A DNA stretch of 64,000 nt, from assembly GCA_905182985.1 (NCBI GenBank), contig CAJJDN010000134.1, positions 200,749 through 264,748 on the forward strand. Direction: 5' to 3'. Origin of the DNA: Paramecium sonneborni (taxonomy: Eukaryota; Ciliophora; Oligohymenophorea; Peniculida; Parameciidae). The position numbers were made by a program, and so were the translations under genes. The notes beneath the pieces were generated by a model. It was not told the origin of the DNA and made no database searches. It saw only the letters and a program-made list of their open reading frames with translations. This document shows positions 13,114 to 25,217 of this stretch, piece by piece (positions within the stretch are counted from its first letter, which is position 1; each line of letters starts with the position of its first letter).

Positions 13114-14241
13114 TCATATGTTTTACTATACTATTGTTTCTTATTGATACTTTTAAACATACTCAATCTATTAGTTATTACGATTATTAAATCTTTTCTT
13201 TTTATCATATTTATATTTTCTATTTTATTACATTTCAAATTTATCTTCCAAATTAACAGGTTGTTAGCTCTCTTTCTTATTAAAATTCTGATGATCATTT
13301 GACTCTTAATACTTATTTTGATATTGTTAATATGGATATTATTAATAATGTTCTTATTAATAGAAACCACTATTAGATTACCAATATTAAGGTTATTAAT
13401 AGTATCCTTAAATATTATATATTAATTACCATAATTATAATATCCATATTAAGGTTTTCTTTGCTATCTTCTCTCATAAGAAGCAGCAGAAAATGTATAA
13501 GGAATTGTTTCAAAAACAGATCTTAATTCTTGAAACTTTTTTTCAAAATTTGGATTGGAATCTCTCTATTATCTACTTTAATTCTAAATACTTATTCAAC
13601 TTACTTCTAATTTATCTAATTAAGTGAAATCTTCAAATAAACTTTTTTTGGATTCTTCCTTCTTAAATATTTCAACCATTTTAATTCCGTTTTCTAGATT
13701 TAACTCAGTACAATCAATCAAATCATAAACTGATTTAATTGTTTCCTCACTTCCTTCAAATTTTTGTATTTATTTGATATTCTCAAATAATTTAAAAGGG
13801 AGATCCTTTACATATAACTACATTAAGCAAAGGTGCTTACCCATTTTATTTAGAACAACCCAAACCATTTGTTTTCAATTAGCCAATATTTAAAATGGGA
13901 TTTAGGATCAAATCCTGATGTCAATTTGGCCATTCCACTAAAACAAAGACTGTTTATTTCAGTAAAAAAGAGGTAAACATCTCCTTATGAAAATGCTTCA
14001 TTCAAACGTTCATTCTTTCGTGAAGAGCTGATTATTAAATTTTATACTACCTTGTCCAAATACCATATTTCATGGCTCTATGTACATTATCTTCACCTTA
14101 TGTACGAATTATGAAATATTTGCTATTTTCCAAATTCTTAAATTCATGCTCAAAATTTATATGTTCCAATGGTTGAAAGGTCTTCCTTATCATATCCAAA
14201 TTTTCATATGAAGGAAGTGCCTAAAATTAAGGCTGATTCAT
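13114..14241 (-). CDS. YTH-domain RNA-binding protein (m6A reader candidate)
   Basis: After removing introns 14028-14050 (23 nt), 13818-13840 (23), 13584-13604 (21) and 13407-13429 (23, ending AAG) the protein has 345 residues. A YTH domain spans roughly residues 45-175: KYFIIRTQGEDNVHRAMKYG, then IWTSS after the first splice, GFDPKSHFKYW, ENKWFGLFQIKW, and WLYVKDLPFKLFENIK. The order and spacing match YTH proteins that bind N6-methyladenosine. The two tryptophans in KYGIW and ENKW are candidates for the aromatic cage. The C-terminal third is low-complexity Gln, Tyr, Asn and Lys, similar to tails of RNA-granule proteins. There is no signal peptide. The fourth intron rests on frame continuity only, since its acceptor AAG is not the usual TAG. 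Confidence 0.88.
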
Positions 14242-14603
14242 AAATAAATAAATAAAAGATTTAAAATAAAATAATTTATTAGACTTTAAATTATATATCT
14301 CATCTTCATTTCATTCTTCAAAAAATTAGAAATCATTCAATTTCCAAATCCTCATTCAATTACTATTCTTTTTATACTTAATTCATTTAATGTAAATTCA
14401 ATTAGTTATTTACCATTAAATAAATTTTATACTCTTTTTCATTTGTATTCTGCTTAAATATTAATATCCCTATTAGAATTCCACTTATTTCATACATTTA
14501 TTAATCGTTAAATCTATTATTTTTCACATTTCTCTATTTATATAGTAATAGATTTAGATAACTGATAAGAGAAAACAATAAATTATATTATAAATAATAT
14601 ATA

Positions 14604-15428
14604 ATGAGAAATCAAAGAAAATCATAAGTAACTCAAAATTTCAAGTTAAATAGAGTCCATTTAGAACTACATAATCAATAATGAGAGATAGTCCATATAC
14701 ATAATTAGATGAATCAAGCATTTCAACCAATAAGGTTCCATAAAATAGAGAATCAATGAGAGCTAGAATGAAGATTAACTAATCTCATAATAATGCTCTA
14801 GCTTAAGGAGGATAAATTAGAAAATAAATTGCTAATGAAAGAAAATCAGCTAAAGGTGAGAATCCAAATGAATTCAATCCTAAGAAATTTGTGACTAAAG
14901 ATCTAAAAGTATTTGTAGTTTTTCATCACAGGAATCTGATATTATAGATATTAAACAAGTTTTTGATTATTTTGATTCAGAATAGGCTGGTATTTTATCG
15001 CCAAATGATTTGGAGTAACTACTTACTAGTTGTGGATATCATCCAACTAAAGAAACTCTTTATGGTATTATTATATAATCATTAAATTTTAGAGATTTTC
15101 TCAGAATTAGACGAAGATGAATTAGGAGGAATTACATTTGAATATTTTCTTAGCATTTTAAATCAAGATAAATCTAAATCAGAGAGAAAGGATACAATTA
15201 GAAGAGTGTATAGGAAATATGATAAAAATAATAAAGGTTTCATAACTCTTCAAGATCTAAGATAAGTAGTCTATAAAGATTTGAAAGAAGAAATTGATGA
15301 AGAAGTATTAGCAGAAGTAATTTTAATGAGTTAAAATAAAGATCTTTAAAAAAACTGACTCTAATTAAGATGGAAAGATGACATTTGAAGATTTCTATAA
15401 TGTAATGACCAAAAAGGTGTATTATTGA
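14604..15428 (+). CDS. Four-EF-hand calcium-binding protein, centrin/calmodulin-like core
   Basis: The spliced product is 240 residues after removing introns 14628-14653 (26 nt), 14909-14931 (23), 15065-15092 (28) and 15317-15341 (25, ending AAG). A Ser, Gln and Arg-rich N-terminal extension of about 95 residues precedes four EF-hand-like loops: DYFDSEQAGILSPNDLE, SELDEDELGGITFEYF, KYDKNNKGFITLQDL and TDSNQDGKMTFEDF. The fourth loop is canonical with Asp, Asn and Asp at positions 1, 3 and 5; the first and second have substitutions and may not bind calcium. The total helical core resembles centrin. Such proteins act in basal bodies and the cortical cytoskeleton, or as calcium sensors; the specific role here is inferred. 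Confidence 0.85.
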
Positions 15429-15460
15429 TATTAATTTATACAGTGCATATTTAATTTATA

Positions 15461-15871
15461 ATGTTTTGCTTTATAAAATTAACGCAGAGAGCCAAAAGAA
15501 AGTTATCAATAGGTATTTTGCTATAATAAAAATCAGATTTTTAAATATAGGGTACTTTACCTAAAATATAAATGATAAGATCTAGGGCATCTACTTCCAA
15601 CAAATATCTTAATAAAAAAAAATCAGTTACACAGCCTCTAAAATATAATTAAAAATCACCAAAAACTGTTTTCAAACCTATTACTAATGATTTCCAGTTC
15701 TTTAAATTGTAAACCTCTGAAAAAAGACCATAAGAAGCAAAATATTTTTAGGGTACACCCAAAAAATAATTAATAAAATTGCCTAGCCTGGAATTCAGCG
15801 TTTCTGGATTTGAAACTACAGATGTAGAAAAGGAAGATTTGTTTCTGTTTGCATATGCAAAATAATAATGA
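15461..15871 (+). CDS. Small basic uncharacterised protein, 128 residues
   Basis: It starts 32 bp after the EF-hand stop. Exon 1 is only 52 nt, followed by a 24-nt intron at 15513-15536 (GTATTTTG..ATCAG); exon 2 runs to TGA at 15869-15871. Lys, Ser, Thr and Gln dominate, with an acidic C-terminal end containing TTDVEKEDLF. I recognise no domain. Codon use and intron style match neighbouring genes, and the two-exon frame is continuous, which argues that it is real. A shorter version could start at the ATG near 15571 without the intron. Confidence 0.6.
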
Positions 15872-17034
15872 ATCCGAAATTTTATACATAATTTGTAATG
15901 AAATAATAAAACAATAAGAATTTTCTTTTTTATTTAATAAATAATTTTTAGTTTAGTTAATAAATGACATGAGTTCATTTTTTATCAATGTTGAAAATTA
16001 ATCCCTCATCTAATAATTAGATATTTTTATTTTTATTACACTTCTCAATAAAAAAAATATATTTTTCTAATATTTATTGATTTAATTGGATATTAATTTT
16101 AACTTTTTTTATTAGGTATCATTTAAAATAGATTATATGCTTTCCTAATTAATTTTTGTATCAATAATTATTTCAACAGCATTATGTTAGTTTAGAAACA
16201 AAAAATCCGTTTAATAATTTATTAGAATTTAAGTTGCTCAATCGATTACAATAATCAAAATATATAATTTTTAAGAAAGGCATTTCATATCACTAAAGTC
16301 AATAGGATTATATTAAGTGAAGTCATTAGTTTAAAATCAATTACAATAGCTGATTAAAATTATTTCATATTAAAAATTTATTAATATTTAAAATGAATCA
16401 AAATAAATGTAAAAATAAATAATACCTATTAAAATTTTTTCTAAAATGTAAAATTCAATTTAATGATTGTTTAATAAATTTATATGCTACTTATTTACAT
16501 GATTAATATAAATAATTTGATTTTATACAAGTGTGATTTAATTGGTTTATAGCTTTTAAATTTTCTTTTTTGGTAAGAATATGTGGGTACTCAAAAATAT
16601 TTTGAGAACTATTTATAGATTTTTTATTTTTAATAAAACACATTTCAATATTACACCAGATTAAAACTCTTATCTAAATTGATCAATTTTAATAATTTTA
16701 ATTTATAATTAAGTTTAAAGACTCTATTATTAATATTAAATAGATTAAAAATTTTATCTTTTTTAATATTTCGGTATTTTTGATAAAGGGTCCTTTTTGA
16801 CTCTATAAAAAATATACTCTATATAAAACTACTTTTTCGTATCTTATTGGTTATTTAAGTTTTTATTTTAGAATTGAGTAGTTATTCTTACTTAACAACT
16901 TTTTTAAATAAGGGCTTAAGTATTTTAACATAATCTAGTTACTCTAACATATCTATCATAAGATTTCTAAAATTAGCATTTATTTTTATAAATAAATTGT
17001 AATTAACAAATATAAAAATAATTTAAAACAAGAT
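15872..17034. other. Gene-poor AT-rich stretch, 1.16 kb
   Basis: No frame on either strand holds together with a start codon and recognisable composition. TGA triplets occur in all frames. The sequence is mostly A/T runs with scattered short Gln-coding-like triplets. It separates two convergent genes, so promoters are not required here. I see no repeat unit or RNA gene. Confidence 0.5.
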
Positions 17035-18757
17035 TCAATTATCTAATTCTTTTTTAAGCTCCTAAAAGAAAATAAAGATTATTACTTCCAATTGTAATTC
17101 TAATTTTTAGATTTCTTCCAACATTAACTATTCATTCTTTTAAACTTGTTTTTTTAAATTAATGTTCTATATAATCAATTTAATTTACATCTTCTTTTAA
17201 ATAATCTACATATTCAAAAGCAATCTTGAATTCTTTTTATGAAGTTAAATTTTCTTAAATATCGAATCTTTGTATTTCAATTTATTTTTATTCGTTTTTT
17301 TGAGATGTATAAAAATTTGATTCTTCAGACAAAAATGTTTTTTTCACTTAATTCACTGTTATTAATAACTCATTGTTTAATGTTTCTAATTGTTCAATAT
17401 CACTCATAATGGCTTCCTAGATTAAATTTTATTTAATTACCTTTTCATTTCTTAAAACTCTCTGTCTTATTTCAAAATCATGATACATAGAAGTAGGAAA
17501 AGTAATATTGATTTGCCATTATCTAAATTTATTTTTAAGAATATCTTTTTCATGGTAATAATTTCTACGAAAGATCTATTCAATACGAAATATAATCTCG
17601 AGTTTTTAAGATTTTGTATTTTTTGCTTTAATTTTTTAATTTAGTCGTGCTGCAATAGCACTCTTGAATATAATATAATTTTACAAAATTTTTAACAGTC
17701 CCATCTTAAACTTCAGTATCTTAAGCCTATTTCAAATCTTTTATCTAATAAAATATTGGATAGAGTTGCTTATTAACTAAATATTTCATTATAGCACATA
17801 TTCCTCTATGAGATTTATAATCAGTTTGTTTCATATATCTTTATAAGACTTTTTAATGCTCCAATTTAGAGTGCACAGATTATCTAGCTAATTCAATGTC
17901 AAATTATTGTAATTACTCTTTTGGTACTATATGATTAACTTCTTATTCTATTATTCTAATGGATTATATGAACAAAGTTCTCAATTAGTTTATTTTACTA
18001 TCTTATGTAATTTAATGATGTTACTGATGGTATTCGTGAAAATTAATATAAAATAATGCTGATTAGAATTAAAATATTAATAATGTTTTAACTTTTAGAA
18101 TGCAATTATTTTTTCTAAATTTTAAGGCTTTATCAAATATTAATAAACCCCATTCTCCGAATTGAATAAGCTCAATCGCAATTTTTATAAACCTATATTA
18201 GTAATTAATTTATTTATAATTTATTTTAGCTGGGCAGTTTTTAATTTGTTAAAACTCCATGCTTTTAAAGACTCTTACTTAGTTAGTATTTTATTTAAAG
18301 TAAATTTATAAAAACTCATCATATTCAATTTCCGTTATTTTAATAACCTAATAAATTTTTATTCAAAAGTTAATTATATCCATTTTCTGAATATCTAATG
18401 GGTTAGAGGCTATTATGTTTATTATTTTTAATTTCTTAACTCTTTTTTCAAATGAGATAATACATTAACTTTTGACAAGCTAAAAAAGGCTAAACATTTC
18501 AATCGATTATTATATAATGATATAGCATGCTAAAATTTTATTAGCCCTTTTTTTATTATTCTTTATTAAGCTTTTATTTCTTCTTATTATTTATTTTGAA
18601 CATAAATGCTAGCTTTACAAATTAAATACACCTTAAATATTTAAACATCGTAGCTGCTTAATTTTTAATTGCATGATTGACAATATGTATTAATCTTTTA
18701 AAATTATCGTTGCAAATTCTTTGATCTCGACAATTCTAAATTTAAAATTTTCGACAT
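17035..18757 (-). CDS. Sfi1-like / coiled-coil protein, 535 residues
   Basis: Five introns restore one frame: 18002-18024 (23 nt, AAG), 17663-17684 (22, AAG), 17417-17440 (24), 17167-17188 (22) and 17062-17085 (24). The first 250 residues are basic helices spaced with aromatic and Trp residues, for example FRKWIQLTFEQKFIRLLKQR and LKAWSFNKL. This recalls the short centrin-binding repeats of Sfi1-type proteins, but the consensus is loose. The last 150 residues are coiled coil. A link to centrin or basal bodies is inferred from this pattern only. The start is uncertain: the frame stays open upstream of the chosen ATG (18755-18757) to about 18880. Confidence 0.6.
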
Positions 18758-19147
18758 ACTAAATTGTAACTTCGATTATTATAAGCTGAATAAGGATTCT
18801 TTTTTATTCGTCCATATGATCTTGTTTCTTGAGGCTCTTATTTTTGAGCAAATCCTAAACCTTTCACAAAATATTAATTTTACATATATTTTAATTTTTT
18901 AAAAGAAAAGTTGTTAATAAATTAAATTATTCATTATGATTTTTCACACAAACTTTGGAGATATTTATGTTAAATATAGTAAATATTTTTTTAATACAAT
19001 CTTCTATTTATAATTCAAATAACTTGATTTAAATAGATTTTAATCTACATCTAAATTTATCCATTCTACTAATTTAATATTATTTCAAATTTTTATTATT
19101 AAAAATTAAAGAACATTGAACTTAAATTATTATAATAAATAAAAAAT
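18758..19147. other. Intergenic region, 390 bp
   Basis: The proximal 120 bp are open in the frame of the minus-strand gene and may hold an upstream exon. The remainder is A/T runs without a supported gene. Confidence 0.4.
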
Positions 19148-19432
19148 ATGTCTAGGTTTTATAATAAAATTTGTCTTTGTCTATTAATTACCAATCTAAT
19201 TTCTTGTTTGGCTAAAAGTTAAAATTTTTTATTTTATATTTTTAATAATTCCTATTAAATCATGGTTTAATAATATGAGGATAAAAATTTTTCTTTTTAA
19301 AGTTTATCTGTATAGAATTTAAAAACTCAAATAAATTCAATATTTTCTAATTTTTAAGAGAATTTTTTTAAGCTTATAAAAATCTACCATGCAATTAATA
19401 ATTATTAAAATTTTGAAATTATATTTGCTTGA
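19148..19432 (+). CDS. Possible small secreted protein, 94 residues
   Basis: The frame begins with a convincing signal-peptide pattern: a basic start MSRFYNK, a hydrophobic core ICLCLLITNLISCLA, then a polar region beginning KSQ. It continues as a Gln, Asn and Phe-rich sequence to TGA at 19430-19432. No intron is needed. With only one stop codon in use, open frames of this length occur by chance, so the signal peptide is the main support. I recognise no domain. Confidence 0.35.
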
Positions 19433-19866
19433 ACTGTTTTTATGCTTCTTATTTGTTTTTGATTCTATATTCAAATTTTTATAGTTAATTATTGATTAAA
19501 TAGTTTATGTAAATTTATTAAGCTAAAAAATCAAAAACATAATGATACCCTTAAAAGTTTTCCTTATGCAGAATTATATGAAGATGTATAAGTATAATGA
19601 GTCTGAAAAAATTATTAAAGAAATGCATGCAGAATTAATTACTTTAATTTATATTAGATGTACTTAAATATTTTACGTAGATTATTAATATTTATTTGAT
19701 ATGTTAGTAACTAAATTTAAGAAGTAATATAAAATAAAAAGTTATTAGATAATAAATTTAAAAGAATACATTTTCCAATTTATCATATTTAATTAGTAAA
19801 ATTATAATTATTTATAAACCCATATTTAAGCATAATGATAAAATTTTAATATAAATTACTATTGGT
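19433..19866. other. Unresolved stretch before the next gene, 434 bp
   Basis: Two overlapping open frames exist (one from an ATG at 19542 to TGA 19836-19838). Neither has a domain or a clear start, and neither joins cleanly to the genes on either side. Confidence 0.35.
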
Positions 19867-20958
19867 ATGAATTAAAAGGAGCGTGTTTTTGTAGATAAGA
19901 GCAATTAATACGCTGAGAATGAATACTTTGTGGGTTAGAAAGAATCAAGATTTCATTCTAATGATTAATAAATTATTATATAAGTGGAATCGTAATTAAG
20001 CACTCTGAGTTATATTTTTGATTGGATATCAAATGTAAGACATTAAAATTAACATTTTAAGGATCATTTGTAGGAATTAAGATCTTAAATACTCCATTAG
20101 ATAAAGTAATTAGATTAGAATGTAAAGACTAAATATATTACTACTGCATTAGCTTATATTTTAATCAAAAATACTAGTGGAATAAATGAGACTGAATGTA
20201 TTTAGCAATTATTAGTAAGATATTTGTTTTATATTTTTTAGAATAAGTTTAATGTGAAATCAAGGAAATTATTGAAATATTTAAGAATAATTAAAGATGA
20301 TGGTTAAAGAGATATGAATAAGTTATTATAGTAGATTTAATACTATTAAGAGAAAGTGAGAAAGTATTTATTTGGATAAGGATAATCATTATTGTTAAAA
20401 TTGAAGAAACCAAAATAAACATATACATAATTGATAGAAGAAATTCTTGAGATAAATAAATCACTAATGATAAGGATATTCTCTTTACAATTAGTGAAAT
20501 AATTTTGTGTAAGCAAACGACCAAGCAGATTAGTGATAAATTTGGGTTACTTTGCATTTTAAGTTTAATAAATATATATATTGCCTGGAGAATATGCTAG
20601 AATTTTTAGAATATCAATAAATTCTTTACGTCATTTCTCAAAAGGATTAATTAATCTTTTATATTAATTTGTATTGAGAATAACTGGGTAAGGAATTGAG
20701 GGTTAATTAAAATTTTATGAAAGAAGTCCTTAAATTTCACAAACTATAATGAATGAAGGAGAATTTAAGAAATCACCAGAAGATACAAGTATATCAGAAC
20801 CGAGCATTGAAATAGAAGGATATAAATTACTTATCATTAGAAAACTGATTAATGAATTCAGCACATATTAATTTTTATTTGTTGACACAGAAGAAGAAGA
20901 TGAATTATTCAACGAGTGTTAAGAAATCTTGAACTATTCTGTCAATTTAAAAGAGTGA
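19867..20958 (+). CDS. Uncharacterised 345-residue protein, helical
   Basis: The frame runs from ATG 19867 to TGA 20956-20958 after removing introns 20035-20061 (27 nt, ending AAG) and 20215-20241 (27, ending TAG). A 39-nt alternative for the first intron ending TAG at 20073 is also in frame. The middle third is made of hydrophobic helices (for instance KYITTALAYILIKNTSGINE), and the C-terminus ends in a short acidic segment (VDTEEEDELFNE). There is no signal peptide or clear membrane span. The helical spacing vaguely recalls cyclin-fold transcription factors, but no signature supports that. Function unknown. Confidence 0.6.
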
Positions 20959-21434
20959 TTTATTATTTTTGTATATATTGATAGCTTCTATAAATCAAAA
21001 TAAGGCTATTTTATAATATAATTAGTATAGATAGATAAATTTTATATGAAATTAAAATATTTTAAAATTTTTAGGTTATTTGAAAGTACAATTAAATTAA
21101 TCTTCCTAAAAATTTAATAAGATATCTTAATAATTTTAGGTGATAGAATAAAAGAAATATTAAACTTAGTAAAGGGAGATTTTATGAGTTCTGATTGATA
21201 TTAAATAATAATATTAATAATCTTAATAATTACTATTCTTTATCCTCAAGTTTAATTATATCAAAATATTTAATAGGACATACAGCTACTTGAGATAATT
21301 TATATAGGAAAAAATCAAATGATGAAAAATAGATAAATAATGAGTTTAATCTTTGAGTAAAATACTCAATTTATTATTAATTAAAGAATTATGAATAATA
21401 AAATTTATAAAAGTAATTCCTTATTCTAACATGC
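20959..21434. other. Intergenic AT-rich region, 476 bp
   Basis: TGA occurs often in all plus frames and no supported minus-strand frame is seen. It lies between two stop codons, so no promoter is needed. Confidence 0.45.
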
Positions 21435-21761
21435 TCAAATTATTTCAGATGAAGGTTTGGCAATAGAGAAAAAAAGGATGTGAAAAGTTGATTTTTTAAT
21501 GAATTTTCTTAAAGCAATTATTTTGGATACTATCTTATGAAATTAATCAGAATTTAAGATAATCTTCACATATTAACCTGCTTGAGCAATGTCAAAAACC
21601 ATCTAAAAGTATTAGTTAGATTTGTTATTCCTTTGACTAAGCAAATAAATAAAAACATTATCTTAAACTTTCAAAAAGCAATCAATTAGTGTAAATATAT
21701 TATCTTAACAAACTTTCATTTCTACATAAATTAAAACTCTTTCTCTAATCTTTACAAACAT
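21435..21761 (-). CDS. Tentative small protein, 108 residues
   Basis: An uninterrupted TGA-only frame from the ATG at 21759-21761 encodes an amphipathic sequence with alternating strands and helices (RERVLIYVEMKVCQDNIF, VFDIAQAGQYVKIIL). Upstream, near 21880 on the same strand, another frame starts with MASLVILKDFYTF and could be a first exon, but I could not place a clean splice. No family is recognised; roadblock/longin-like folds have this kind of layout, but that is speculation. Confidence 0.3.
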
Positions 21762-22302
21762 GATACCCTTTTATTGAATAAATAATTAGTTATAAACTAA
21801 CTGTTTATTATAAATACATTGAATCTTTCATAATTTTTGAAAGTATAGAAATCTTTTAGAATAACTAAAGAGGCCATCTTTGATATTAATTTAATCAATG
21901 TAAACAAATATGATTTAGATTAATAATCACTAACTATAATGTTAACTATTTTAATAAAAATATATTTAATTAATTAGATACTCTTCTCATTCACATTTAT
22001 GTTTATTTTTAAGGTTTTAATGATAGTTATTTTATCTTTGTTATCAATAAAGATAAGTAGGTTTAGAAAATTAACTTATTCATGAAATTAAAGCAATTGT
22101 TATTTAGGAATATTAATAATTAAATAATTTTGAAAATAAATTTATATTAATATATTTTGAGTGGTAATTCTTCATTGATTAAGTTAAATACTTTTTATCA
22201 TTTGGATAAGATTTTTTTATATAATTTAAAAAACTTTAAATTATAAAAATTATTAAGCATATTATTTTCATAATATTTTTGAAATATTTACGTAATTAAC
22301 TA
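21762..22302. other. Region upstream of the tetraspanin-like gene, 541 bp
   Basis: It holds the possible upstream exon mentioned for the minus-strand ORF and the promoter region of the plus-strand gene. Nothing else is supported. Confidence 0.4.
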
Positions 22303-23263
22303 ATGTGCTTGCCTATTGGAATTTTGAGATGTGTAGTATCTATAGAAGCTTGGATAGTGATGATTTGTGGAATAGCAACCTTTATTTTCACGATGCTTAT
22401 GTAAATTCATTATAGTTTAATGCTTCAAGCAAATGAAGGAGAATCTGTATATAGATAATTAAAATTAATAGTGGATGCTTTTTGGATAGGGAATGCTAAC
22501 CGCATTTTGGTTGTTTTCTTCCTACATAATAATCAATGGCGTATGTGGCATCGTTGGTGGTTAACATAAAAAACCATGCTTATTGTTAGTTTTTAATGTT
22601 GGAAATATAATAATTATAATTGCCTTCATTATAATAATGGTAATAGGTTATGTGTTAGCTAATGCGACTTCAAAATTTATCGATTAAGATTATACATAAA
22701 ATACAACTGCTTGTCTTGAACATAGATTTGAGTTAAATACTTTAGATTGGGAAAGTAAAGATCTTTTATGTTCAATCGAATGTCCTTGTTATTATACACA
22801 AAATAATATACCTTTACCTAAAAATAAAACATTATGGGGAGATGATAAGCATCCTGAAAGAGTATTTACATTACAATATCAATCTAGCCAACAAGAGTAT
22901 AAGATTGTGAACTTTTTTAAAAAACACAAAATACAACTGTCAAATATTTCTCAAATTATATTGGAGAAATATAACAAAGAACAGGATGTACAGGTTGGTG
23001 TGTGCCTTATTAAATGAAAGTATTTTATGATATAAATTCTCCAGTTAAAAATTAAGAGTATTGAATTGTTATTACACTTTAGATTGTATTGTCAATATGT
23101 TGTAATTGAAAAATTAACAGAAATGGGATAATTAATGGGAGATATTGCAGCTGGAGTAACTGCAGTAATGTTACTTTTAATTATTCTCACTTGTTGTTTA
23201 TGTTTCCATCCTGTTAATAAAAATCAAGATGTATACAAGAAGATGGCACATTATGAGAATTGA
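22303..23263 (+). CDS. Tetraspanin-like four-helix membrane protein, 294 residues
   Basis: Removing introns 22447-22471 (25 nt), 22862-22887 (26) and 23058-23082 (25) gives one frame. Hydrophobic segments are: IEAWIVMICGIATFIFTML near the N-terminus, a pair in the middle (AFWLFSSYIIINGVCGIV and GNIIIIIAFIIIMVIGYVLA), and a last one near the C-terminus (TAVMLLLIILTCCLCF). Between helices 3 and 4 is a loop of about 150 residues containing several cysteines, including CSIECPCYY, QDCELF and GCTGWC. This topology (short first loop, long Cys-bearing second loop) is that of tetraspanins, which organise membrane microdomains; the classical CCG motif is not exact. A short cytoplasmic tail follows. Confidence 0.75.
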
Positions 23264-23696
23264 TTACATCATCTATTTGTAATAATGTTATCAAATCATT
23301 AAACTTATATTTATTAATACATCTACGATAATTAGATTCTTAAGCTATTCATAAATCAAACTGTAATCAAATTTTCAACTTTTTATTATAAAAATTATTT
23401 TTATCCTTTATTTATTCTTTGATTAAGAAATACAATTCTCAATAGAAGAAATTTATTTCAAATATCAATCCTAATTTATTTCATTATTGAATTTTATTTA
23501 GATATTTCAAAATTTCCAGTTACCATTGCTATTTCATCTCATATAGAAGAACTTCTTGATAAATTATATATTTGTTGTATTTTAATAAAAATTGATTAAA
23601 TCATTATGGGGACTTTCTTTATAACAAATATGATCTCCAAATTAAACTTCTTTTTATTACCCTCAGATTTATTAAATCTAATTTAAACAAACATAA
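23264..23696. other. Intergenic AT-rich region, 433 bp
   Basis: No supported frame. TGA occurs in several frames of both strands. Confidence 0.45.
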
Positions 23697-24890
23697 ATGA
23701 GTATTCAAATAAAATAGTATAAACTATTGGATGAAATTCATGATTAAGATATAAAATCAATCGATTAAAGATTATATTCTTTAAATATAAAGAAAATTAG
23801 AAACACGCAAATTTATTAATCATAAAAGTCGAATTAAAATCAAAGGTGTTTCTATCAATTAAATTTAATTATACTTAAAATTGATAGTTTTATTAAAATG
23901 AATAAAGAGAGATTTTGATTTAATTGGCTCTATTCATAAAATATATTAAATTTATAAAAATTAAAATAAGAGATCTAAAATTAATTTTAGTATTAGGTAT
24001 AACCACATAACCTTATAATTAAATTTAGGTTTGTTATTAAATATATTTTGAAAAGGGAAATTTTAATAATGTCCATGTTTTGTTTAGTTTGTCTCATGAT
24101 GATAAATTTATTTAGATTACTAATATCAGAATTGTTGAAATTTGGGAAATTAAATATGTTTGAATTATTGATAGAGAAGATAGAGTTATTTATATTATGA
24201 AACAATCTAGTACATACGATTACAAAAATATCTTGATATATGATAGATTCAATCTTTAAAAAAGCAGAGAGAGGTACGCAAAGTAATTGTTGTTCATATT
24301 TTAATCTGGATGATGATGATATTTTGTTAATTGATTTAGTTTAATTTAATTTTAAGTTCTGTTAATCAAATGCTAGTAAAGTAGTAGAGCAACTACAAAA
24401 AAGGAAGTGTTAAATCTTGGTTATATTTTTTTTCAAAGTAGAGTATATAAAAGAAGAATTGATAAGTAAAAATCAGATATAAATCTAATGTTAATATTAT
24501 TTACATACTAATACCACTTGAACGACAGTGGTTTTATGAGTGTGTTGGCTTTGTGTGGATTCAACTTATTTCTAGTTGAATATGCTCTAACAGAATAAAG
24601 TTTTAAAAGGTTGCATTGCAAGATCTAATGGTTCAAGGATTTATATGATTGCATTTCATTATCTATAATAATTAATAGTAAAGAGTAATTTTTCCACAAA
24701 CATAAAACCAAAGTTTGAATAGAGAACTCAAAAACAATTTGAATTCTCAAAAAATTTGAAAACCATTTAAATCTTAAATCAATTACCATCGAAGGCATAG
24801 GGAACTAGCTTCAAAAAGAATTATGATATTAAAGTATACTTATTTTTCTCATCTTCGTTTTATTTTTATTTCTTTTCTATTTGATTAAAT
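23697..24890 (+). pseudogene. Degenerate or badly resolved coding-like stretch
   Basis: From the ATG at 23697 about 70 codons are open. Further blocks of protein-like sequence then appear in changing frames: one reads SLSHDDKFIQITNIRIVEIW, resembling a WD-type blade; another reads NCCSYFNLDDDDILLIDL, also blade-like; and a later Lys/Asn-rich block runs to about 24890. I could not join these with introns of normal length and GT..AG ends without leaving TGA codons inside. The simplest readings are a decayed beta-propeller-type gene or a gene with several introns I failed to place. Composition is coding-like, unlike the neighbouring desert. Confidence 0.35.
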
Positions 24891-25217
24891 TATTAATATT
24901 TTTAATTGTGTGCTTATTGAGAAAATTAATACAGAAACAAACCCAATTTAATGCAGTATATGTTAATTGAAACAAGATATATTAGTATAATTATCTTCTA
25001 ATTTTTTTGCATCATCATTGATATATAAGTGATTTCCATATTGATGATGTTTATCATTCCTTTTTGCCAATAGAGTTTCTGTTAAAATGTTATTTAAAAG
25101 GAAATATATAAAAAAATGGGTTTATTTCCTTAAACCTAATTGTGTCTTAGAATTTATGGTATAGATATTAAGAAGAGTAAACTCAGAAAATTAATATATA
25201 ATGTCAAATATATATGA
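24891..25217. other. Gap between two unresolved coding-like stretches, 327 bp
   Basis: AT-rich, with no frame that can be linked to either side. Confidence 0.35.

Noticed and set aside
13131..13370. 79-residue minus-strand ORF inside the YTH gene
   Set aside because: It is an alternative frame of the YTH tail; the spliced frame gives the expected Gln/Tyr-rich tail and a proper TGA stop.
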